Shown: positions 53,480 through 62,095 of the stretch, piece by piece
How the letters are laid out: each line of letters begins with the position of its first letter
How positions within the stretch are numbered: position 1 is the stretch's first letter
DNA from: a virus
IMG/VR virus record: IMGVR_UViG_3300023278_003531
Location: 124,001-188,000 of that record
Direction: 5' to 3' (one strand)
DNA: 64,000 nucleotides
The notes under the pieces: generated by a model
Told to the model about the DNA's origin: nothing
Databases searched by the model: none
What the model saw: only the letters and a program-made list of their open reading frames with translations
Position numbers and translations under genes: made by a program

Positions 53480-54187
53480 GTGGAAAAATGCAGACCTATT
53501 ATTTTCTTGATCTTATTAGGATCGTCTTTGTTTGCGCTCTATTCGAACAGAAGACAGCCTGAGATTATACCCCCATCCCTCATCGAAGAACCAAAACTCC
53601 GGTGGTCAGAGCTATCCTTTGAATACCGGTTCGTGGTAATGAGTGAGCTTCGTGCAAACCACTTAGTGAAGATCTGCCATGCAGATCCTGAACTAGCATC
53701 CCGTATAGTAGCTGCGGTGGAAGAGGGCGCCGAACTATACAGCTTGGATATCGATCTCGTTCTGGGTCTTATCCTGGTGGAATCTCACTGCTCTCCCGAA
53801 GCCGTGAGTTTTATGGGAGCACTGGGGCTGATGCAGGTCATGCCCGCAACTGGGAAGTTCATCTCACACTCGTTGGGATTCAAATGGTCAGGTGATGGGG
53901 TTCTTCGGGCGATAGAAAGCAACATCGCTTATGGAACTTGGTATCTACATTACTTACGGACACGCTTTCCGAAAAACGAACATGCTGTTATCGCCTCCTA
54001 TAATTGGGGGCCGGAACACATACAAGGAAGGATAAATCGATCCGAGCCTCTTCCCCAAGTTTATCCGGGGAAAGTGTATGAAGCCACAGAAAAACTCCGT
54101 CAATATATCTGGAGCGACGAATACAATAAGATATATTGGCAAGGTGTGGATAAATACATCGAGAACGCTCGAAGAGAGGGAAGATAA
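53480..54187 (+). CDS. SLT-type lytic transglycosylase, 235 aa
   Basis: N-terminal hydrophobic segment (PIIFLILLGSSLFALYS) for export or anchoring. Catalytic Glu in GLILVESHCSPEAVSFMGAL, GLMQVMPAT, SNIAYGTWYL and ASYNWGPEHI are the goose-lysozyme-like motifs 1-4. It cuts peptidoglycan at entry or lysis. GTG start with SD GGAGGT. Confidence 0.9.
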   Translation: MEKCRPIIFLILLGSSLFALYSNRRQPEIIPPSLIEEPKLRWSELSFEYRFVVMSELRANHLVKICHADPELASRIVAAVEEGAELYSLDIDLVLGLILVESHCSPEAVSFMGALGLMQVMPATGKFISHSLGFKWSGDGVLRAIESNIAYGTWYLHYLRTRFPKNEHAVIASYNWGPEHIQGRINRSEPLPQVYPGKVYEATEKLRQYIWSDEYNKIYWQGVDKYIENARREGR

Positions 54188-54191
54188 TAAT

Positions 54192-55076
54192 ATGTTGGTA
54201 GCATTTTTTGGAGATACACATGGCAATCTAAATATCATGTACGCCATGTCTTTGGCCTGGGAAAAAAGGACAGGCTTCGAGATAGATTTGATTGTACAAG
54301 TTGGAGACTTCGGATTCTGGCTCTCAGAAAATACTGTAGATAAGATGACCGCCAAGCACCGGAAAAGAAATAACGACCGAAGAACACAGGTAGGTGAAGA
54401 ACAAAGAGCCATTTGCGGGGACTACCCCGAATACGTGCTGGGAGAACTTACTGCACCCAAGAAAACCCTGGTCATTCGTGGCAACCACGAAGATCAAGGA
54501 TACCTGATGCTGAGAGAAAGGAAACATCAGAAAGAGAATCCCGATGATTACATGAACCGGGCGATTGAAATGGTTCCCAACATCTACTATCTACCTGATG
54601 GGCATGTGGTTGATATAGAGGGTGTGAAATTCGGAGGCCTGGGAGGAAACTTCTCCTATAAGACCTTCCACACTTGGAACTACTGGGACGAACACCGAAC
54701 GCTTCGTTCAAAGCGGCACGGGGGTGAGCAACGTCGCCTGAACCATTTTACACGAGATCGTTGGGAAATGCTGTCTCGTAGAAAGATGGATGTCCTGCTC
54801 CTCCATGATGCTCCCAGTGGTATCGGAGTTGTAGGTGCTTCGTCCTTGAAGGGTAAGATGCCTGAGGACGAGATGACCAGCCTTATATACGGGTCGTGTG
54901 GTAGCCCTCAGCTACTAGAGCTGATCGAAGCAATAGCCCCCAAGCATGTCTATTGCGGACATTGGCATCAGTTTCGAAAAGCGAAGTTCGGAGAAACTCA
55001 CACCACTGTGTTGAATCTAACAGGTAACCCTCCCACAGAAGATTGTATGGAGGTAATAGAACTATGCCCCGAGTAG
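54192..55076 (+). CDS. calcineurin-like metallophosphoesterase, 294 aa
   Basis: Motifs in order: FFGDTHGN, VQVGDFGFW, VIRGNHEDQ, LLLHDAPSG and VYCGHWHQF, the five metal-binding blocks. Substrate unknown; phage relatives act as nucleases or protein phosphatases. ATG at 54192; longer frame lacks SD. Confidence 0.88.
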   Translation: MLVAFFGDTHGNLNIMYAMSLAWEKRTGFEIDLIVQVGDFGFWLSENTVDKMTAKHRKRNNDRRTQVGEEQRAICGDYPEYVLGELTAPKKTLVIRGNHEDQGYLMLRERKHQKENPDDYMNRAIEMVPNIYYLPDGHVVDIEGVKFGGLGGNFSYKTFHTWNYWDEHRTLRSKRHGGEQRRLNHFTRDRWEMLSRRKMDVLLLHDAPSGIGVVGASSLKGKMPEDEMTSLIYGSCGSPQLLELIEAIAPKHVYCGHWHQFRKAKFGETHTTVLNLTGNPPTEDCMEVIELCPE

Positions 55077-55822
55077 ATTTGGGAGACGTCTTCGACTTCC
55101 CCACCATTTCCGATACCGAACTCGCGGCAGGTTTGTTGGATCCCATCGGCCTTCCGGAAATAAATCTTACGGAAGAAGATACAGTAAATCTGGACATCCC
55201 ACTTTTAGAGTTGAGTGAGGATGAGTGGATAACTGAACTAGATGATGCGTTCCAAGATATATTTATCCCAACCACCGTGATAACCAGAGGGGTTGGATAC
55301 TGCGAGAATGATAAGTGCTCTGATTATGGTAAGGGTAGCTTCTTGTTCATGCATGAGGGTAACACTTTCACCTGTGTTACCTGTAATAAAACAAGCGACC
55401 ATGTGTTATCGGAAAGAGGTATCCCGGAAAGGGAAGGTAACATCCCTTTTGCTACTGTTCGTATAGAATACGCATACGCGCCTGCTCGCCGTGAATACAC
55501 AGAGATAGCTGTGCTCACCGACGAGGGATATAATGGACCGAGTGGTACTTATACAGTCCAAAATCCTTTATGTAAGACTTCCGAGCGCGCGTTCAAAATT
55601 GCCGAAACTCACCTATCCATAATAAACCAAACGGGAGCATTCAGCGACGATGATTTGTCCGAAGTTCCGAAGTGTCATGAGATCCTCCTCAGTTTCGATA
55701 AACCGATCGTTGAACTAAGGAAAGATCTGGAAAGACTAGAACGAAGATTAAGTAGTACACCTTTCCTCCAGAAAGAATTAGTAGTTTCAGATTTCATTGA
55801 AGTGGAATCTGACCCAAAATAA
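55064..55822 (+). CDS. zinc-ribbon protein, 252 aa (paralogue of 42.6 kb)
   Basis: Acidic N-terminal 75 residues in place of the membrane helix of the paralogue. Then VGYCENDKCSDYGKGSFLFM, FTCVTCNKTSD, VRIEYAYAPARREYTEIAVL and YTVQNPLCKTSERAFKIAE. SD GGAGG inside the previous gene. Role unknown. Confidence 0.65.
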   Translation: MPRVDLGDVFDFPTISDTELAAGLLDPIGLPEINLTEEDTVNLDIPLLELSEDEWITELDDAFQDIFIPTTVITRGVGYCENDKCSDYGKGSFLFMHEGNTFTCVTCNKTSDHVLSERGIPEREGNIPFATVRIEYAYAPARREYTEIAVLTDEGYNGPSGTYTVQNPLCKTSERAFKIAETHLSIINQTGAFSDDDLSEVPKCHEILLSFDKPIVELRKDLERLERRLSSTPFLQKELVVSDFIEVESDPK

Positions 55823-55837
55823 GAAGAGGAGAAGCAC

Positions 55838-56239
55838 GTGGATCAAAATCGAGTAGTGCTGGCAGGACGATTGACGCGCGCGGCGGAGTTTCACCCCCCA
55901 GGACAAGTAGGACAAGCCCACTGCACATTCACACTTGCTATCAATAGAGTGGTAGTAGATAAGGGTGGTCCAAAAGCAGATTTCATTCCCTGTTCTTTGT
56001 GGGGTGACGCTGCCCAGAAATTCGTTGAGGAGCGTGCGAAGGGCGATTCGGTTGGTGTAATAGGAAGACTTAGGGCCAATTCCGTACTACAACCTGATGG
56101 GAAAAATCGCTGCTTCTTCGAAATCAGAGTAGAGGAATTTTCGAGTGGGTGCAAGTCCTTGAAGAATCTCCAGCCCGCCCCAAAGGCGACTACCGCAACT
56201 AAAGCAGTAAGTTTGCTTCAGAAAGAATTCACCCCATGA
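55838..56239 (+). CDS. SSB-like OB-fold protein, 133 aa
   Basis: NRVVLAGRLTRAAEFHPPGQ, CTFTLAINRVVVDK, DFIPCSLWGDAAQKFVEERA, DSVGVIGRLRANS, FFEIRVEEF match SSB. Lacks an NPF tip (ends LLQKEFTP). GTG start, SD GAGGAGAAG. Third SSB-type protein here. Confidence 0.82.
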   Translation: MDQNRVVLAGRLTRAAEFHPPGQVGQAHCTFTLAINRVVVDKGGPKADFIPCSLWGDAAQKFVEERAKGDSVGVIGRLRANSVLQPDGKNRCFFEIRVEEFSSGCKSLKNLQPAPKATTATKAVSLLQKEFTP

Positions 56240-57171
56240 GCAATAAATCTCAGTCGAAATCTGAACGCACGGAGGCGATTTCGCCCGAAGATCTTCTAGA
56301 CGCCGCTTTTACAGAGGCCGATCTGAGAGAACTACACAGCATCAAACACGAGTTAGGTACCTGTGTGAGGTGGGGTACTCTGGTTGCACAAATTTTTACT
56401 TCCCTGCGAATTGGAGTAGATACTCTGGTTTTTCTGGAACATCCAGGTCAAAACCCGGCTGCAGTAAAAGTGAATCCCTATGAATCTTTATTTCCAATTG
56501 ATCAGGAAAAGATCAACGGCCCCTCGAAGAAATCCAAGATGTGTAGAGAGTATGTACTGCTACATATAATAAAGAAGCTCCTCGGGGCACTGAAGACACA
56601 CGTAAATCAAAAATTGGCTGAGTTCGATGTAGTTGATGCGGAGACTGAAGGGCAACTTCGAGATCTCCTCGCCGAGAGCTACATCGCCAATGCCTACGAC
56701 AGTGCTGATGAAGAGGAGATGGATCTCGTGGCCAGTACCGACGGCGAAATACCCATACCCAGTGAAGAATGCGTACACGACGACAGCAGTTTTCACGGAG
56801 TATCTGCCGAAGAGTCCGAATCGGGTAAAGACGAACTTCACAGGTTTTGTAGAACCTGCAACACTTGGCTTAGCAGACAGGTCTTGAAGAATAGGCTCAG
56901 TGATCAGTCTCGCTTCCGACAGAAACGGAGAAAGCGGGAGTGTAGTCATCAAGGTGAGTGGGTAGAAGGTGGGGAGGGAAAAACAGCAATCTGCTCCAAC
57001 TGCAAGGAGACAATCTCGAACCCTAGCGAATATAGTTGGGTGAAGGCGGGGTTGGAACCCTTTGGAGACGATCCTGATCAAGATGAGATTATGGAAATCC
57101 CGGTCGGACAATCGAGACGGGAGATCTCAGCAACAGTTAGAGCTAACGCTGCAACGAAGGAGTCGGTGTGA
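56236..57171 (+). CDS. zinc-site containing protein, 311 aa
   Basis: N-terminal helical half (ADLRELHSIKHELGTCVRWG, REYVLLHIIKKLLGALKTHV), acidic linker, then ECVHDDSS, FCRTCNTWL, ECSHQGEW and AICSNCKET, probably two zinc sites. ATGA coupled to both neighbours. Not recognised. Confidence 0.6.
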   Translation: MSNKSQSKSERTEAISPEDLLDAAFTEADLRELHSIKHELGTCVRWGTLVAQIFTSLRIGVDTLVFLEHPGQNPAAVKVNPYESLFPIDQEKINGPSKKSKMCREYVLLHIIKKLLGALKTHVNQKLAEFDVVDAETEGQLRDLLAESYIANAYDSADEEEMDLVASTDGEIPIPSEECVHDDSSFHGVSAEESESGKDELHRFCRTCNTWLSRQVLKNRLSDQSRFRQKRRKRECSHQGEWVEGGEGKTAICSNCKETISNPSEYSWVKAGLEPFGDDPDQDEIMEIPVGQSRREISATVRANAATKESV

Positions 57172-57602
57172 GGGTACTAATCGTAGAGGATAACGTTGCG
57201 CTGATCCCTGAATATCTGAGAATCTTCAAGGAAATACTAGGAGATGGCGATACTTATACTCACGTTGCGTCCGTCCACGACGCCATCGAGTCGCTTTTCG
57301 AAGAAAATTGGGATGTCATCTTAGTCGATACTGATCTTGGAGTCGCTGGAAAATTCAAGAGTGGAATTGAGGGAGGGGACGAGTTAACTCTGAGGAATGG
57401 TTATGATTTGGTCAGATTCAGACGTCGGGTAGAACAATTGGAATCAGACCGCATCGTTCCTGCCAAGATTATTGGGTTAGCACCCAATCGGTCAGCTTTG
57501 CCTGCTTTTGACACAGTTGGAACCAACCATCGACTCTTCAAGTTGGATATCCCTGGAATTGCCAAACAGATCCGCGCATACTCCGACGAAGTACAGGCCT
57601 AG
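57168..57602 (+). CDS. response-regulator receiver-like protein, 144 aa
   Basis: VLIVEDNVALIPEYLRIF, the phospho-acceptor Asp in DVILVDTDLG and a Lys in HRLFKLDIPG fit a receiver domain; no output domain. GTG start. It could be a stand-alone phosphorylation partner or decoy (inference). Confidence 0.72.
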   Translation: MRVLIVEDNVALIPEYLRIFKEILGDGDTYTHVASVHDAIESLFEENWDVILVDTDLGVAGKFKSGIEGGDELTLRNGYDLVRFRRRVEQLESDRIVPAKIIGLAPNRSALPAFDTVGTNHRLFKLDIPGIAKQIRAYSDEVQA

Positions 57603-57612
57603 GGAGAAGACC

Positions 57613-57897
57613 GTGAATGACGTGATTGAGACTACAGGTATAGTCGTGGATGTCCTGGGTAGCAACAATTACCGGGTGGAAGTAGGTCCCGACGATGCTA
57701 GTAAGAGAACGATTCTCTGTTACCTGGGTGGCCGGATGCGCAGATATCGAATCAATATTCTTCCCGGTGATGAAGTAACAATCACGACATCCCCTCCGTT
57801 TGAACGAGGAAGGATCACCTACCGCGGAAAGAAGTTGGATCGGACAGAAAAGTCCGGGAAGCGTCCCAAGGGACGTGGTGCCCGGAGGAGAAGGTAA
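57613..57897 (+). CDS. infA: translation initiation factor IF-1 homologue, 94 aa
   Basis: Start GTG 57613 (SD AGGGAGAAG). IETTGIVVDVLGSNNYRVEV, then LGGRMRRYRINILPGDEVTI and FERGRITYRGK match the OB-fold IF-1 signature (SGKMRKNxIRIxxGDxVxV...GRIxxR). Residues 72-94 are an extra basic tail (EKSGKRPKGRGARRRR). IF-1 sits in the ribosomal A site at initiation. Directly upstream of tRNA-Leu. Confidence 0.88.
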   Translation: MNDVIETTGIVVDVLGSNNYRVEVGPDDASKRTILCYLGGRMRRYRINILPGDEVTITTSPPFERGRITYRGKKLDRTEKSGKRPKGRGARRRR

Positions 57898-57908
57898 TAC
57901 TTAGTTGC

Positions 57909-57993
57909 GGGGAAGTGGTGAAATTGGCAGACACGCGGGATTCAAGATGCCGTGCCTTCGGGCGTGAGGGTTCGACTCCCTCCTTCCCCACCA
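57909..57993 (+). tRNA. tRNA-Leu(CAA)
   Basis: Acceptor GGGGAAG/CTTCCCC, D stem GTG/CAC, anticodon stem CGGGA/TGCCG (one G-G mismatch) with loop TTCAAGA (anticodon CAA, codon TTG), long variable arm TGCC-TTCG-GGCG, T arm GAGGG-TTCGACT-CCCTC, CCA encoded. Confidence 0.9.
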
Positions 57994-58008
57994 AGCAAAG
58001 GAGAAGAC

Positions 58009-58188
58009 ATGACAGTTGAAGAAATGCGAGAGAAAACAGTGGGCCTGAAGTCCGCCGACCGGCTCGCCGGGGCAGCTGATCTTTGGAATGTAACTGCCGA
58101 GATCTGTGAGAGATTGGAAGCCATTCAGAAACGCCTGGATGAACCCATGAACGTATATACGAAATCCGATCCGGGGATAACAGAGTAG
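58009..58188 (+). CDS. small helical protein, 59 aa
   Basis: MTVEEMREKTVGLKSADRLA, then EICERLEAIQKRLDEPM. SD AAAGGAG right after the tRNA. Unknown. Confidence 0.55.
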   Translation: MTVEEMREKTVGLKSADRLAGAADLWNVTAEICERLEAIQKRLDEPMNVYTKSDPGITE

Positions 58189-58233
58189 AGGATTTTTTTT
58201 TGGGTAATCATTTACCCAGGAGAAAGAAAAGAA

Positions 58234-58659
58234 ATGCCGAAAGTATTCGTGTACGGAACCCTTCGTAAGGGTGATTGTCGAAACCGCATGCTCGTCGAGG
58301 CGACCTGCGTTGCCGCCGAAGCCTATCTCGACGGATTTGATCTGCTCGACATGGGATCCTTTCCAGGAATCGTTCCCACCGAGTCCGCATCTGTCACTCG
58401 CGTGAGGGGGGAAGTCTATGATGTCTCCGACGATCTGCTCGCCGATCTCGATGTAGTGGAGGGTTTCCAGGAAGATCGACCAGATGATTCTTTGTACCTT
58501 CGACAAGAAGTGACTGTCAAGATCTTCGGCAGTGAGGATATCGAAGTCCTTACCTACATTTACAATGAAAGAAGATATCGACGACACGATCGTCACAACA
58601 TCATCGAGTCGGGTGACTGGTTCGATACCAAAGCACAGCCGCCACCGCCCAACTTCTAG
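58234..58659 (+). CDS. gamma-glutamylcyclotransferase (GGCT/AIG2-like), 141 aa
   Basis: VFVYGTLRKGDCRNRML is the nucleotide-independent GGCT substrate loop. The general acid/base Glu is in DLDVVEGFQED, and LTYIYNERRY ends the fold. The family cleaves gamma-glutamyl amines to 5-oxoproline and free amine. First gene of the amidoligase block; SD AGGAGAAAG. Confidence 0.9.
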   Translation: MPKVFVYGTLRKGDCRNRMLVEATCVAAEAYLDGFDLLDMGSFPGIVPTESASVTRVRGEVYDVSDDLLADLDVVEGFQEDRPDDSLYLRQEVTVKIFGSEDIEVLTYIYNERRYRRHDRHNIIESGDWFDTKAQPPPPNF

Positions 58660-58661
58660 AG

Positions 58662-58754
58662 GTAGATTTTATATACGAGGGCACCGTCGCGTTCGGGCTA
58701 CCAGACTACGGGGGATCGTCTCACGTTAGAGTCTGGAAATACTTAGACCGTTAG
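58662..58754 (+). other. orphan protein-like frame without start codon
   Basis: Reads VDFIYEGTVAFGLPDYGGSS then HVRVWKYLDR and a stop, immediately after the GGCT stop in a different frame. No ATG, GTG or TTG. Could be a start-codon-less gene, a frameshift product or a remnant. Confidence 0.25.
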
Positions 58755-58774
58755 TTGAAGGAGTAGTTTCCATT

Positions 58775-59578
58775 ATGGGTGCCAAAGTAAAGGACGAAAC
58801 ACCAAAGACCAAGTTCGGTGGTGATTACAAGACAGCTCAGATCTACAGCATGGGGTATGAGTTCGCATTCATGTCTCAGAAGCGAAAGGGTGCGGTCTAT
58901 GAACAGGCCACCCCCATGGTGTATTGCAAGGACTTCCTCCACGACGCTCTCTGGGCTTTCATCAACCAGACGAATTGGCAGATCCACAGCTTCAAGTACA
59001 ACTACGGGAAGAACCCGCCCTTGATGCTCGACCATACCGCGCTCGCCTTCCAGAACACCCAGTTCAAGGGTAATGAAGACGAGTTCCATGGGAAGATGGA
59101 CGCGTGTTTGGAATTCCTTCGTCTCTGTGAGCGTCAGTTGAACCTGCGCCCCTCGGAGATCCACCAGGTCGAAAACAAGAACGGTCCGTGTTGGTTGGTG
59201 CTTGGTGACGCGGGATGGCAGCATTCCCCCACCATGATTTCCCTCTACACGCTCTTCATCCGACTAGGCTGCTTCCACACGCCAGGAGCTAAGCTCGAAG
59301 ATACGTTGAAGTTGGCAAAGTCAGGGAAGATCAAGATCGGTCAGTCCGGCTATGCAGGCAACAACGACGGGAGCTACGTCAAGCAGGGTTGGAAGGGGAT
59401 CGAATTGATCTTGAAGCACGGGATGGGTATCTGGCATCCTAAGCAGGCGGACAACTACCCAATGTCTCTCAGGGATGCCGGGCTTCATGACAACTACGGG
59501 ATCGTCAACTTCACCGCCAAACGTCCCCTGGAAACGATGCCACACTGGTACCGTAAGGAAATCTGGGGCAAAAAGTAA
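58775..59578 (+). CDS. unknown protein of the amidoligase block, 267 aa (paralogue A)
   Basis: YCKDFLHDALWAFINQTNWQ, NNGPCW-like NKNGPCWLVLGDAGWQHSPT, SLYTLFIRLGCFH. The order and spacing match the 62.09-kb protein (RCRDIVGSYFSGAL, CQLWAFVGDPFWQKAPPLLS, MYLLLIRTTPYLD). Mixed alpha/beta, no motif I can name. Flanks the amidoligase on one side as paralogue B does on the other. SD GAAGGAG. Confidence 0.7.
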   Translation: MGAKVKDETPKTKFGGDYKTAQIYSMGYEFAFMSQKRKGAVYEQATPMVYCKDFLHDALWAFINQTNWQIHSFKYNYGKNPPLMLDHTALAFQNTQFKGNEDEFHGKMDACLEFLRLCERQLNLRPSEIHQVENKNGPCWLVLGDAGWQHSPTMISLYTLFIRLGCFHTPGAKLEDTLKLAKSGKIKIGQSGYAGNNDGSYVKQGWKGIELILKHGMGIWHPKQADNYPMSLRDAGLHDNYGIVNFTAKRPLETMPHWYRKEIWGKK

Positions 59579-59588
59579 GGAGAGATCG

Positions 59589-60485
59589 ATGGAAGGGTGT
59601 TTCGTCGCCGGGGCCGACCCCGAGCTGATGCTGGTAGATGCGCAGGGAGTTCTAGTTAGTGCCATTGGGATCGTCCCGGGAACCAAAGAAGATCCCCATC
59701 CCCTGACTTGTGGGGCGGTACAACATGACAATGTCCTGGGCGAGTTCAATGTCAATCCTTCGGAAACCAGTGAAGAACTGGTACACAATTTTCGGGAAGT
59801 CCTACGGGAACTCTCGGAGATGATAGCTCCTCTGTCTTTGGTGGCCAGAGCCAGTGCCGAATACCCAAAGTCTGCATTGGAAGATGACGTGGCTAAGATC
59901 TTCGGATGCGATCCAGACTTCAATGCCTGGACCATGATGAGGAACTCCGTCGACGGCACTGCTGCCATGAAGAGATTCCGATCTGCCGGAGGTCACTTCC
60001 ATGTGGGAATGGCCGACTCGACCAGGGAGATGCTCGCCGATCCTTACGGAAAAGTCGAGGTCGTGAAGATGATGGATATCTTCATGGGTATTCCCAGTGT
60101 CCTTATCGACGACGACCCGACCGCCCCTGCTCGAAGGAAGCTCTATGGAGGAGCGGGCGCCCACCGACCCAAGGACTACGGAGTGGAATACCGAGCCTTG
60201 GGCAACTTCTGGGTCAGATCGCCCGATCTCGTGGAGCTGATGTACGAGCTAGCCAATGTAGCGGTGTCTCTGACTCTGGACGGAAAAAGCAGCGAGATTA
60301 TCGAGGCAGTGAGTGAAGAAACCGCTCAGCAGGTAATCAACAAATCCGATCGCTCCGTGGCGGGAAAGATCGTTGAGAATCATCTGAAGAAATGGATCGA
60401 TTCCACGATCTACCAATGTCTCGTCTCTAAGTCACCAATCGCTAACATAAAGGGACTAACCTTGAAAGAGGCCTGGGGAATCTAG
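59589..60485 (+). CDS. phage-type COOH-NH2 ligase (amidoligase, glutamine-synthetase-like), 298 aa
   Basis: GADPELML, QHDNVLGEFNVNP, AGGHFHVGM and KLYGGAGAHRPKDYGVEYRA followed by LGNFW match the phiEco32-like amidoligase-type 2 family: acidic metal ligands of a glutamine-synthetase fold and an ATP/substrate loop. Such enzymes join a carboxylate to an amine using ATP. ATG at 59589 (SD AAGGAGAG). Stop and next GTG share a base. Confidence 0.88.
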   Translation: MEGCFVAGADPELMLVDAQGVLVSAIGIVPGTKEDPHPLTCGAVQHDNVLGEFNVNPSETSEELVHNFREVLRELSEMIAPLSLVARASAEYPKSALEDDVAKIFGCDPDFNAWTMMRNSVDGTAAMKRFRSAGGHFHVGMADSTREMLADPYGKVEVVKMMDIFMGIPSVLIDDDPTAPARRKLYGGAGAHRPKDYGVEYRALGNFWVRSPDLVELMYELANVAVSLTLDGKSSEIIEAVSEETAQQVINKSDRSVAGKIVENHLKKWIDSTIYQCLVSKSPIANIKGLTLKEAWGI

Positions 60486-61387
60486 TGCAACGTTTGTTAC
60501 CGGGGAATAAAAAGGCTCGTCGCGGATGGGATGTCGAGATTCCAGACCACCTTTCCTGCGAGATAGGCGACCACGTCGTATATCGCGCAGTTAATCGCCT
60601 CGGCGGTGAGCACACGTTCTCAGATAAAGAAACCGCTCCCGTCAGCACAAGAGTTTGTTACGCCGAGTGTCGGCCGAAATACAACAACTACGATATCGAA
60701 TGTATGCCCCACAATATGAAGAAGAGAGGTGTTATCACAATCGACGATGTGATTACCTTCTTCAATTACTTCGATGCTCTGGAAATGCTTCCAGAAGGGA
60801 TTGAAATGTGGGAGAAAGCTCCCGGATCAGGAACTCACATCCTCATCAAGGCTGACTCGAAGACCAATCCCCACTACTATTACGTCGCCCTGACTTTGTA
60901 TCGGTGGGTGGATTCCCATCCCGTACTGGTTTGGAAATTCTTGAGACTTATGGAATCCAATCCCGAACTCCACCCCATGCAGGTGCTACCCCATCTGATC
61001 GAGAAGTATATCAACAATAGTAATCACAGCTTCATCGAAGTAGGGCTAGCATATACAGCCGCTATCAATCCTCTATCGGGACTGTCGGCCAAATTATACT
61101 TCGATTCGTCCTCTAAGTTTGGTAAGAAAGCGCTGGCCGAACCAACGAAGTATGTCCTCGATGGCATCAAAGAGATATGTGAGAAGATAACTCCCATGAT
61201 CAAGCTCAAGGTACCTGTGAGTAAACATCCCTGGTCTCCTACTTACACCACAGAACCGCTATACGTGTTAGAACAGGGTGTAGATTGTCTAAGCCCTGTA
61301 CTGACCGAGTTGTACAATCTCACCAACCCAAACAAGAAAACAATCGTGGAGTTTCTAGAAGAAAACTTCACCAAGGAGCGAAGGTAA
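60485..61387 (+). CDS. unknown protein coupled to the amidoligase, 300 aa
   Basis: GTG overlapping the amidoligase stop by one base. Begins basic (GNKKARRGWDVEIPDHLSCE), then a beta part (TRVCYAECRPKYNNYDIECM), HILIKADSKTNPHYYYVALT and a helical C-terminus. No family recognised; tight coupling suggests it is a subunit or substrate handler. Confidence 0.7.
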   Translation: MQRLLPGNKKARRGWDVEIPDHLSCEIGDHVVYRAVNRLGGEHTFSDKETAPVSTRVCYAECRPKYNNYDIECMPHNMKKRGVITIDDVITFFNYFDALEMLPEGIEMWEKAPGSGTHILIKADSKTNPHYYYVALTLYRWVDSHPVLVWKFLRLMESNPELHPMQVLPHLIEKYINNSNHSFIEVGLAYTAAINPLSGLSAKLYFDSSSKFGKKALAEPTKYVLDGIKEICEKITPMIKLKVPVSKHPWSPTYTTEPLYVLEQGVDCLSPVLTELYNLTNPNKKTIVEFLEENFTKERR

Positions 61388-61390
61388 GCA

Positions 61391-62095
61391 ATGCTGATTT
61401 ACGTCGAGGATGATTACGATGGACAATACGGAACTTTTTGGTCGGAACTCGGCGAAATCATTCGCGATCCCGCGATCTTCAAGGCCCGCCCTCAAGACTT
61501 CGGACTAGTCTGCTTCACGGGTGGTTCCGATGTGAGCCCCGAACTGTATGACCACCAGAATCTGGGCAGTCACAACAGCCTCTCCCGCGACAAGACGGAG
61601 ATGCGAGTCTACGAGCTGGCGTTGGAACATGGAATCCCCATGACCGGCATCTGCCGGGGCAGCCAGTTCCTGAATGTCCAGATGGGCGGAACCATGGTTC
61701 AGGATCTAGGCGCGAGCCACGGTGGTAGCCCGCACCTCGCACTGACCATCCAAGCCGACGATGACGTCCGGGACATGCAGGTTACCAGTTCTCATCATCA
61801 GATGAGTGTGTTGGGTGAAGGAGGAATCCTGCTGGCCCACTCCGAGATCTCGATCCCTTGGGACGCTTGTGCGTACGACGGAGAATTCCCGGCTGGAGCA
61901 GAGTGCCTGCTCGACGAACGCGGTGACGATCCGGAGAAGCGCATCTACATGACCGAAGCCTTCGCCTATCCCGAAGCCAGGATCTTTGCCGTCCAGCATC
62001 ATCCCGAATGGCAGGATGTCAGTTGCAAAGCGGCTCAATGGACTCTTCGCAAGATTCGCGAGATTTGTCTGGGAGAAAAAGAAGCAGCGGTTTGA
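61391..62095 (+). CDS. class I glutamine amidotransferase-like hydrolase (peptidase C26), 234 aa
   Basis: FTGGSDVSPELYDH, nucleophile Cys in MTGICRGSQFLNV, SSHHQMS and FAVQHHPEWQD with the catalytic His and Glu. It matches PuuD-like gamma-glutamyl hydrolases and amidotransferase subunits. It could supply ammonia to, or trim products of, the amidoligase. 3 nt after the previous stop. Confidence 0.9.
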   Translation: MLIYVEDDYDGQYGTFWSELGEIIRDPAIFKARPQDFGLVCFTGGSDVSPELYDHQNLGSHNSLSRDKTEMRVYELALEHGIPMTGICRGSQFLNVQMGGTMVQDLGASHGGSPHLALTIQADDDVRDMQVTSSHHQMSVLGEGGILLAHSEISIPWDACAYDGEFPAGAECLLDERGDDPEKRIYMTEAFAYPEARIFAVQHHPEWQDVSCKAAQWTLRKIREICLGEKEAAV

